From positions 1-39,431 of the forward strand of contig USEW01000003.1 of the NCBI GenBank assembly GCA_900553845.1: a stretch of 39,431 bases of DNA, given 5' to 3'. How positions within the stretch are numbered: position 1 is the stretch's first letter; each line of letters begins with the position of its first letter. Positions 33,255 through 39,431 of the stretch are shown here, one piece after another. The DNA is from an uncultured bacterium (GTDB lineage Bacteria > Cyanobacteriota > Vampirovibrionia > Gastranaerophilales > Gastranaerophilaceae). The notes under the pieces are model-generated. The model was not told the origin of the DNA, made no database searches, and worked only from the letters and a program-made list of their open reading frames with translations. The translations under genes and the position numbers were made by a program.

Positions 33255-34284
33255 TCATTTCATCCTCTTGTGATTCGCGGGCAATAACAATTTCACCCTC
33301 GGCTTCAAGCGCACGAATTATAGCAACGATTTTTGTCTGAACTTCCTGAACTTCCTTAGCCCTAACTGGACCCATATATTCCATATCATCAAGCAGCATT
33401 TGACGGGCACGTTCTGACATATTGTTAAGTATTTTATTTTTGACATCTTCACGTGTACCTTTTAAACTCATAGCAAGATCTTTTGTTTCAACTTGTCTTA
33501 AAATACGTTGTATGGCTCTATCTTCAAGGTTGACAATATCTTCAAATACAAACATTAATTCTTTAACATTTTGTGCAAGAGCTGGGTTTTTTAGTTCAAG
33601 TAATTCCATAACATTTTTTTCAGTAGCCCGGTCTGTTCTATTCAAAATACTTGCAAGTGATTCAACTCCACCTGCTTTTGAAAAATCCTGTACAACTATT
33701 GATGAAAATTTACTTTCAACAATTTTTTCAATTTCTGCCAAAATTTCAGGATTGGTTGTTTTCATTTCAGCTATTTTTAAACAAACCTGTGTTTGAACGT
33801 CAGGCGGTAAATAGTTAAGCACCTGGGCTGAATGCTCAGGTTTTAAATATGCAAGAATAAGAGCTATAAGCTGAGGGTTTTCATTTTGAAAGGATGTTGC
33901 AAGCTGAGATGGGTCAGCCTCATTAAAAAACTGAAAAGGGTTCGTGCTTATTAACGTTGCCAGACGTGAAAGTATTTTTTCTGCTTGCTCCGTTCCATAA
34001 GCTTTTTCAAGCAATGTTTGAGCATAACTCATACCACCTGATTGTATGTAATCGCTTGCTATAAATAATGCGTGAAATTCATCCAATATCGAATTTAGCA
34101 TTTCAGTTGAAATTTTATGCAAACTTGCAATATCAAGTGTTATTTGTTCCAATAAGTCAGTATCTTTTATATTTTTTAATATTTCAGATGCCGTAGTTGG
34201 CCCCATTGCTATTAAAAACGCAGCAACCTTTTGCGTCGAGGTCATATATTCTAGTTTTATTCCGTTATCATTTTCATCTGCCAT
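33247..34284 (-). CDS. fliG: Flagellar motor switch protein FliG
   Basis: 345 residues, the rotor protein that meets the MotA stator. The N-terminal domain (TSTQKVAAFLIAMGPTTASEI) binds FliF. The middle domain has LKPEHSAQVLNYLPPDVQ, with EHSAQ in place of the common EHPQ motif. The C-terminal domain includes FEDIVNLEDRAIQRILRQVE and LAMSLKGTREDVKNKIL, the charged torque helix, then NMSERARQMLLDDMEYMGP. It precedes fliH with an 8-base overlap and follows fliF after 35 bases. Confidence 0.95.
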   Translation of the reverse strand: MADENDNGIKLEYMTSTQKVAAFLIAMGPTTASEILKNIKDTDLLEQITLDIASLHKISTEMLNSILDEFHALFIASDYIQSGGMSYAQTLLEKAYGTEQAEKILSRLATLISTNPFQFFNEADPSQLATSFQNENPQLIALILAYLKPEHSAQVLNYLPPDVQTQVCLKIAEMKTTNPEILAEIEKIVESKFSSIVVQDFSKAGGVESLASILNRTDRATEKNVMELLELKNPALAQNVKELMFVFEDIVNLEDRAIQRILRQVETKDLAMSLKGTREDVKNKILNNMSERARQMLLDDMEYMGPVRAKEVQEVQTKIVAIIRALEAEGEIVIARESQEDEMIE

Positions 34285-34319
34285 TATTTTATCTGTCCTG
34301 ATTCTTGCTTAAATCTTCT

Positions 34320-36047
34320 CTAATCTTTAATATACGAAATTAATAACCTTGTAGCTTCTTGAGGGTCTGCCATAATTGTTTCGGTTAAATCCGATTTTTT
34401 CTTATCTATTTCAGGGTCAAGTTTTGCTTCAATTTGAGGCAATTCATCCATATCAAGCATGTCATCCAAATCATCTGTTAGCGAATGTTGGTATTGCGTT
34501 TTGTCATCATCTACCCAACCTTCAGTATTGTCGTTATTTTTATTTCCTGATAATAATTTTGAAAACATACTTTTAAACACAAATAAAGCAGTTAACCCAA
34601 GAACCATAACAATTAATAAAGGTGCTATTTTATTGAAAATAAGATGCAGCATGTTATCTTGTTTTATCTCTCTGGCCAGCTCTTCCTGCTGTTTAAGCTC
34701 TTCATCAAGTGATAAAAACTGCATACTTGTAATTGATATAATGTCGCCGCGTGCTTCATTTGCCCCTGCTGCATTCATTATTAGATTTTTTAATTCTTGG
34801 CTTTCCTCATCTGTTAGTATTTTATTGACAGCAACGGCTATTGTCATACGTTTTACTGTGCCGGGAGCATATACTACCTGTTTTATTTCTTTTGACACGC
34901 TATAATTTACCGATGTTCTGCTTTTTTGATAGTTTAAATTACGTTCGTTATTTATTTGTTCGTTTTGGTTTTGCTGATTTAAACTTAAAGGCATTGTGTT
35001 ATTTTGTTGTTGCTGTTGTGTTGTTGCAGCTTGATTTTGAACTTGAGTTGTTTGGGTGTTATTATTTGTTTCATTTTGATTATTAGCGTTTTCATTTGGG
35101 TTAGCTATTGGTTCAAGCGGTTTTTCGTATATTTCAGCTTCTGTTTGTTGTGATGTCATTACTCCGTTTTCGCTATTTTCAACTGGAATATAACTTTCTA
35201 TTGTGGATTTTGCACTATTAAAATCAATTTCAGCGCTAACAGAAATTGTGCTATTATTTCGACCGACAATTTTTTCTAGAACTTTTTCTATTTTTTTTGT
35301 TGTTTGTGTTTCAAAATTTGTTTTAAAGCTTTCAATATCGTTTGTATTTTTGTTTACATCGTCTGTTAGATTGTTACCATTTTGGTCTGTAATAAACACC
35401 ATATCAGGCTTTAAACGTGGGACAGAATAGGCTACAAGATTTTTTATTGCCTTAACTTGATTGCTTTTAAGTTTGTAACCGCCTTGCAAAATAAGCATAA
35501 CAGAAGCTGATGGAATTTCATCATTGTCTGTAAAAACTGAACGTTCCGGTTGAGCAAGTTGGACACGTGCTTTTTTTATTCCTGACATTCTTTCAATAGA
35601 ACGTGTCAATTCTCCCTGAAATATTCGTTGTTTGGTCAGTTCATTCTTAAAATCCGTTGAGCCAAGTTGCATTTCATCAAGTAACTCAAACCCGGGTGTT
35701 GAATCTTGTATTAAATCGTTTTCTGCAACATAAACTCTTAAGTCATCAACCAAATTTGAAGGAACAAGTATTGCCTGTTTATCCTTGCTTATTTTATATG
35801 CATATCCACCTTTTTTTAAACCCTCAATAACTGATACAGCATCGGGTTCTGACAAATCAGAATATAATACTTCCCAATTTGGTTCAGATAGCTTAAATAC
35901 AAAAAATGTAGCTGCCATTAAAGTTATTGCAACTAATGTCACAAGTGCAAATTTTTGACCTATTTCAAGCCCGTTAAATACACGTTTTATGTCGTCACAT
36001 ATAAGTTTTAGATAATTATTTTTTGATTCCTCACCCAAGATTGCCAC
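34320..36047 (-). CDS. fliF: Flagellar MS-ring protein FliF
   Basis: 575 residues. A first membrane helix lies at about 29-50, then the secretin-like ring-building domains (EPDAVSVIEGLKKGGYAYKI, GSTDFKNELTKQRIFQGELT, RSIERMSGIKKARVQLA). A long Gln/Asn-rich linker (about 310-375) follows, then VAVNKILTDEESQELKNLI, the second membrane helix (about 458-480), and a cytoplasmic tail that binds FliG. The start is GTG at 36047 with AGGAT almost touching it; a TTG three codons later (36038) would have better spacing from the same site. fliE, which often precedes fliF, is absent. Confidence 0.94.
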   Translation of the reverse strand: MAILGEESKNNYLKLICDDIKRVFNGLEIGQKFALVTLVAITLMAATFFVFKLSEPNWEVLYSDLSEPDAVSVIEGLKKGGYAYKISKDKQAILVPSNLVDDLRVYVAENDLIQDSTPGFELLDEMQLGSTDFKNELTKQRIFQGELTRSIERMSGIKKARVQLAQPERSVFTDNDEIPSASVMLILQGGYKLKSNQVKAIKNLVAYSVPRLKPDMVFITDQNGNNLTDDVNKNTNDIESFKTNFETQTTKKIEKVLEKIVGRNNSTISVSAEIDFNSAKSTIESYIPVENSENGVMTSQQTEAEIYEKPLEPIANPNENANNQNETNNNTQTTQVQNQAATTQQQQQNNTMPLSLNQQNQNEQINNERNLNYQKSRTSVNYSVSKEIKQVVYAPGTVKRMTIAVAVNKILTDEESQELKNLIMNAAGANEARGDIISITSMQFLSLDEELKQQEELAREIKQDNMLHLIFNKIAPLLIVMVLGLTALFVFKSMFSKLLSGNKNNDNTEGWVDDDKTQYQHSLTDDLDDMLDMDELPQIEAKLDPEIDKKKSDLTETIMADPQEATRLLISYIKD

Positions 36048-36100
36048 ATCCTATAAATATTTACATTTAAAAATCGGATACTATTACCCAATATACTTAT

Positions 36101-36129
36101 ATATTATCGTGTATTTGTTTTTTTTTCAA
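36101..36129 (-). promoter_or_regulatory. Promoter of fliF-fliG-fliH-fliI
   Basis: On the minus strand TTGAAA, a 17-base spacer and TAATAT, about 54 bases before the fliF GTG. It looks like a primary-sigma promoter, not a sigma-28 flagellar one. Confidence 0.6.
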
Positions 36130-36162
36130 ATATGTAAAGTTCTTTTACGTATATTATAATGA

Positions 36163-36190
36163 TTGTTTGAATGTTATAACATTCAAACAA
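36163..36190. promoter_or_regulatory. Perfect 28-bp palindrome upstream of fliF
   Basis: TTGTTTGAATGTTA is followed directly by its exact reverse complement. It lies about 34 bases upstream of the -35 box of the fliF promoter. This is long enough to be an operator for a dimeric regulator, or the 5' end of a divergent RNA. The remainder of the gap 36048-36372 holds TGTAAA/TTTACG inverted repeat near 36133-36149, a TATAAT at 36155-36160 readable on both strands, and a further long hairpin at 36252-36299. Confidence 0.55.
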
Positions 36191-36251
36191 AGTGAAATGA
36201 ATACACTCAACGAAAAGATGTTTAATGTTTACATCCACCATTACTCAAACC

Positions 36252-36299
36252 TGAAAAGCTTGAAAATTAGGACTAGTATCCTTATTTTCTACGCTTTCA
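36252..36299. repeat. Long imperfect hairpin in the fliF upstream gap
   Basis: GAAAATTAGGA and TCCTTATTTTC pair with one mismatch around CTAGTA; outside them AAAGC pairs with GCTTT after small internal loops. No T run follows, so it is not a typical terminator. It could be part of a small RNA started near 36167 on the plus strand. Confidence 0.4.
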
Positions 36300-36372
36300 T
36301 GATCGAAGAGAGAGAAAAGAAAAATAAAAACGTGTTTGTTTTGCCACAACCATCGTGAAAATGGATAAAAAC

Positions 36373-37776
36373 TTATAAACTTAATGCGTAAGCAAATAAT
36401 TCACCAACTTTATGGTTATAATGTCGTCCATCTTCTTTTGTAAAAAGGTTTTCATAGTGGCTTTTTGGGCTTCCATCAAGCGAATATGAAGGATTTGTCA
36501 TCATCAAATGATGAGTATTTGTATCATAACGTAGAGGAAAAAGATCCTCCATTTGCATAAAACTTGGTAATTTATCGCTTGCATAGGTGAACCCAAACAA
36601 CACTGAATGAACCCTTTTTAGTCTATCTTCATAACTTCGTCCACCTTCATCGTTATCGTTTGAAACCTCAACTCCTGGAGCATAAACACGGGAATATTTT
36701 AACATATCAGACCAATATTTAACATTATGAATATCGTCACTTTCAATGAATGCTGTACCACCATTTAATCCCATATTCTGATATCGTTCAAAATCACTTG
36801 AACTTTTTTCACCGACAAAGCTTAAATGTGTTTTGCCGCTTCTTCTCCGTATCTCATCGAGTATATACTGCATTTGATGATAATATGGAAGTTTGCCTAC
36901 ACCTGTATAATGTTGACAGTCATAGCCGCCTATATGTTTGGCTGAGTCTATAAACATGGCTTCAAAACCTAAATCCATAAGCTTGACACATTCATTTATA
37001 AATATTTGAACATGCTCATCATTTTCCCAACGAAACCAGTGATCTTCTTCATATGGTTTTGATATTTTCAACTGGTCTTCTGATATCATTATCCTAAAAC
37101 CCGTTTTTATACCTCGAAAATGAGCAATATCATTAAATGCTCTTATTTGTTCTTCAGGTGTAATATATTCAACTTTTGAATAATCTATTATATTTCCGCT
37201 ATATCCGCAATTTAATTTTATGCCGTATAATGAATTTTCTTCCCAGGGTGCTTTATTGTAACCATCACCATAAATATTTGGAAATATTTGGGATAAAATA
37301 ACACAATTTGCCCAGCTTCTTGCACTTGGCGGTATTGCACATAATAATTTTATAGCCTCAATTATACCGCAGCAGGTTTTGTCATAATTCATCTGTGCAA
37401 TGGCGCGGTTATTAATCTCAATATAATTTGCAATACGTCCCCACAAGTCCCCATAATTTGGTGTTTCTATATTTTGGGGAAATTCACGATAAAAGATATT
37501 ACCCTCGCTTAAAGTCATTATAATATTCAATGCTTGTTTTATTGATAAATTAAGCACTTCAGAAGGCAAAATATTAGCAAGCCATTTTTTTGAAGATGCA
37601 AAGCCCACACCATGGTATGCTTTATTGGCTGCTTCTTTATCATAATGCAATGTTTCATTCGCGCCATAGGCATTTAAAAGTTTGTTTATAACTTCTGTCA
37701 TATTCTTTTTATATACTGAAATTCTTTTTGTTTCATTAGCTATAAGTCTAATATTTTTATATTTGAAATGTAACAT
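36373..37776 (-). CDS. Alpha-amylase-like (GH13-type) TIM-barrel protein
   Basis: 467 residues. The pattern of the alpha-amylase superfamily is visible: GFEAMFIDSAKHIGG, with D277 in the nucleophile position of the usual GxRxDxxKHI; SFVGEKSS, with E323 as candidate acid/base; and FIESDDIHNV, with D347/D348 as the third acid. The sequence around PNYGDLWGRIANYIEINNRA fits a barrel start. Substrate is unknown, and the protein is distant from typical amylases. No signal peptide is seen. The N-terminus is uncertain: M26 (37701) is a possible start, since no good ribosome site precedes 37776. It stands alone between a flagellar operon and accessory genes. Confidence 0.6.
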   Translation of the reverse strand: MLHFKYKNIRLIANETKRISVYKKNMTEVINKLLNAYGANETLHYDKEAANKAYHGVGFASSKKWLANILPSEVLNLSIKQALNIIMTLSEGNIFYREFPQNIETPNYGDLWGRIANYIEINNRAIAQMNYDKTCCGIIEAIKLLCAIPPSARSWANCVILSQIFPNIYGDGYNKAPWEENSLYGIKLNCGYSGNIIDYSKVEYITPEEQIRAFNDIAHFRGIKTGFRIMISEDQLKISKPYEEDHWFRWENDEHVQIFINECVKLMDLGFEAMFIDSAKHIGGYDCQHYTGVGKLPYYHQMQYILDEIRRRSGKTHLSFVGEKSSSDFERYQNMGLNGGTAFIESDDIHNVKYWSDMLKYSRVYAPGVEVSNDNDEGGRSYEDRLKRVHSVLFGFTYASDKLPSFMQMEDLFPLRYDTNTHHLMMTNPSYSLDGSPKSHYENLFTKEDGRHYNHKVGELFAYALSL

Positions 37777-37967
37777 ACTGCATAATATAAATTATTTTCA
37801 GAACTTATATAAATATTTACAGCAAATATAGGTAATACTGTCACCCTGAACTTTTAGATGTCACTTAGTATAAAATATATACATCTTTTATTTCTTTTTA
37901 TGTTTATTTATGTTTTACTTATTAATAAGTATGAAAAAATTTAAATAATAAAAAGAGTGAGTTTCAA

Positions 37968-39323
37968 ATGATAAATAACAGTTATTTCGACAAATTTAAG
38001 AATAAAAATTCAAAAGTTACAAAATTAGTAGCACAACATCTAATACCTTCAAATGCAGAAAGAAAAATATCTAAATTGCCTCAACTCTCGCTATCTCAAA
38101 TTAAAGCTTCTGAGCTAGGTTTTTATACTTCAGGTATTGAAAGATATGTAACGCCAAAACCAGAACCAGGTGTATTCAATGAAACGTCAACTTCAGAAAT
38201 AGTAAGTGAAGCTCTTTCTGATAATTATCCAGTTGCTGTTGATAACGTAGATAATTATCCTTTAGTACAAGTGGATCTTTCTGATAATTATCCAGTTGCT
38301 GTTAATAACGTAGATAATTATCCCGGGATTGTATATAATATGGATCCTAAAGTTTTAGAAATAACTATGGAGATAGATAGAAATATTTATAATTTACCTA
38401 TTAATTTAGAAGAAAAAGAAGACTTAAGAAAATATTTACTTGAGTTTAGGTACAGTATAAATAAAGAAGATTTAGCAGCTATTACTAATTTTCTTGCGAA
38501 ATCTGAAAGCAAATTAAGCAAAAAAACATTTAAAGAAAAATTTGAAATGTTAAAAGAATGTAATATTTTTAGTACAACTATGCTGAATATGAAAAGTATT
38601 AATTGCATTGAATTGTTGGAAACATTAATAGAATTAATCCCTGAAGATAGCGAACCTGAACAAGAAAAGTTATGTTTGGCTAAAATAAAAAATTTCTTTA
38701 AAGAAAAATCTAAATCAAGTGATATTGACAACATTCAAAAATTAATAAACTTAAACAAAGAATATCTTAAAAATATAAATAGTCATGATTTTAGAAGTAT
38801 TCTTAAAAAATTGACAACAATAGACTATAATTCAGTCTACGGATATGATAATGAAGCAGAAAAATCTGAAATTTATAATGATTTAATATTGGATAAAGAA
38901 AATCAATACAATGAAGAATCACCAGATATTCTTAATATTATTTTCAAAACTTCAATTTCAAAAGAAAACTTTAAAGAATTATATAATCAATATTTACCAG
39001 TACTTAAAAACGCAAATGACACAACGTTAAAACAATTGTCATCTTTATCTTATTTGCATTATCCGACATATAATTTCTTTAAATTTATAAAGAAAATAGA
39101 ATCTAATAATAAAACTTTGTCTTTGAATAGCTTATCTTTTGAGCAACTAAAAACTTTTCAGAATCTGTTAATACAAAACAATTATACTCAATTTTTTTCT
39201 GGTGCCATAGATTTAAGCTTTATTAATGAAAAAATAAGTAATTTATTTATTAATTTGGAGATACGAGAAATTTTACTTATCTTTGCATTGAATTATAAAT
39301 CAATGTATTATGAGAAAGTATAA
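37968..39323 (+). CDS. Uncharacterised protein with internal tandem repeat
   Basis: 451 residues, not recognised. Residues 1-75 are basic and polar. Residues 83-118 hold two copies of a 21-residue unit (SDNYPVAV[D/N]NVDNYP). The rest is alpha-helical, with Asn/Lys/Glu-rich helices (for example KEDLAAITNFLAKSESKLSK, DSEPEQEKLCLAKIKNFF). No signal peptide, membrane segment or catalytic motif is evident. GAGTGAG precedes the ATG at a suitable distance. The last 14 bases overlap the start of a homing-endonuclease gene. It may be a lineage-specific effector or structural protein, but nothing in the sequence proves it. Confidence 0.65.
   Translation: MINNSYFDKFKNKNSKVTKLVAQHLIPSNAERKISKLPQLSLSQIKASELGFYTSGIERYVTPKPEPGVFNETSTSEIVSEALSDNYPVAVDNVDNYPLVQVDLSDNYPVAVNNVDNYPGIVYNMDPKVLEITMEIDRNIYNLPINLEEKEDLRKYLLEFRYSINKEDLAAITNFLAKSESKLSKKTFKEKFEMLKECNIFSTTMLNMKSINCIELLETLIELIPEDSEPEQEKLCLAKIKNFFKEKSKSSDIDNIQKLINLNKEYLKNINSHDFRSILKKLTTIDYNSVYGYDNEAEKSEIYNDLILDKENQYNEESPDILNIIFKTSISKENFKELYNQYLPVLKNANDTTLKQLSSLSYLHYPTYNFFKFIKKIESNNKTLSLNSLSFEQLKTFQNLLIQNNYTQFFSGAIDLSFINEKISNLFINLEIREILLIFALNYKSMYYEKV
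38214..38323 (+). repeat. Tandem repeat, two units of 63-base period
   Basis: Two 47-base segments starting at 38214 and 38277 are identical except for one base (GATAAC against AATAAC). They are joined by a diverged 16-base spacer. The period is an exact multiple of three, and the reading frame is kept. Confidence 0.85.
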
Positions 39324-39431
39324 TTTTAATGAACATTATTTTGATATTATAGATTGTCAAGAAAAAGCTTATTGGTTAGGATTCTTTGCAGCGGATGGAT
39401 ATAATCATGTAGATAAAGGTTGTATAGAGTT
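39310..39431 (+). CDS. LAGLIDADG-type homing endonuclease, N-terminal part (runs off window)
   Basis: The 40 visible residues start MRKYNFNEHYFDIID, followed by EKAYWLGFFAADGYN. The WLGFFAADG segment is the first LAGLIDADG helix, with the terminal acidic residue that binds the catalytic metal. Such free-standing endonucleases begin this way (short basic arm, then YF..ID..EKAYWLGF). The ATG lies inside the last 14 bases of the preceding gene, in another frame. No ribosome site is plain, so translation may be coupled. The gene continues beyond 39431; family and activity are judged from this part only. Confidence 0.75.
   Translation, partial: MRKYNFNEHYFDIIDCQEKAYWLGFFAADGYNHVDKGCIE

Noticed and set aside
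34459..34905. 148-residue plus-strand ORF
   Set aside because: It is antisense to fliF, Ser-rich and without a ribosome site.
36167..36358. 63-residue ORF on the plus strand
   Set aside because: It starts within the perfect palindrome, has no ribosome site and crosses a long hairpin; its composition looks non-coding.
1..39431. tRNA, rRNA, CRISPR arrays, insertion sequences, integrase or prophage
   Set aside because: None was recognised on either strand by reading; tRNAs could only be excluded firmly with a covariance search.

Overview
The window is a low-GC (AT-rich) bacterial chromosome segment. Several things together suggest a Gram-negative-type, flagellated relative of the non-photosynthetic cyanobacterial lineage (Vampirovibrionia/Melainabacteria, Gastranaerophilales-like). 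These are CDP-3,6-dideoxyhexose (O-antigen) genes, a meso-diaminopimelate-type MurE, prepilin-type proteins with an AFTLAE/AFSLAE processing site, several proteins with an N-terminal SFK/SFKG motif, a dgt-dnaG-rpoD operon, and flagellar genes. The assignment is inference from gene content; no rRNA is present to test it.

Layout. 1-3130 holds the rfbF-rfbG-rfbH sugar-nucleotide operon, with rfbF decayed at its 5' end. 3165-5533 holds smpB and the stator genes motA-motB. 5530-7311 (minus) holds a PHP phosphoesterase, a possible Cys-His-Asp (papain-fold-like) protein and a small ORF. 7430-11446 (minus) is the dgt-dnaG-rpoD operon, with two tiny membrane-protein ORFs lying upstream of it (11536-11866). 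12073-12659 is rpmI-rplT with its own promoter and terminator. 12761-16631 holds a large Cys-rich pilin-like protein, a TPR protein and a small secreted protein. 16632-17329 is a 700-base gap that is far from empty: two near-identical promoters, a 25-residue hydrophobic peptide with a perfect Shine-Dalgarno and terminator, an opposing promoter, and a structured RNA candidate. 17330-20623 is ftsI-murE. 20674-25499 holds lineage-type hypothetical proteins, a 5'-nucleotidase-like protein without the catalytic His, and a pilin fused to a phage-type S74 intramolecular chaperone. 25672-28097 holds a BioD-like protein, miaA and a membrane protein. 28286-31017 is rpsE-rpmD-rplO-secY, the tail of a spc operon, ending at a 28-bp-stem terminator. 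31151-36047 (minus) is fliF-fliG-fliH-fliI. 36373-37776 (minus) is an alpha-amylase-like protein. 37968-39431 holds a hypothetical protein with a short tandem repeat, overlapped by the start of a LAGLIDADG homing endonuclease that runs off the window.

How the parts work together. Most of the window is housekeeping: replication priming and transcription initiation, ribosome and Sec translocon, septal peptidoglycan synthesis, ribosome rescue. Motility genes (motAB, fliFGHI) are interleaved with it. Accessory content sits between these blocks. The strongest candidate for an undescribed system is the small-peptide/antisense locus at about 16700-16990, which has the architecture of a type I toxin-antitoxin module, followed by a second RNA gene that uses an almost identical promoter. 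The pilin-S74 chaperone fusion is the most unusual protein.
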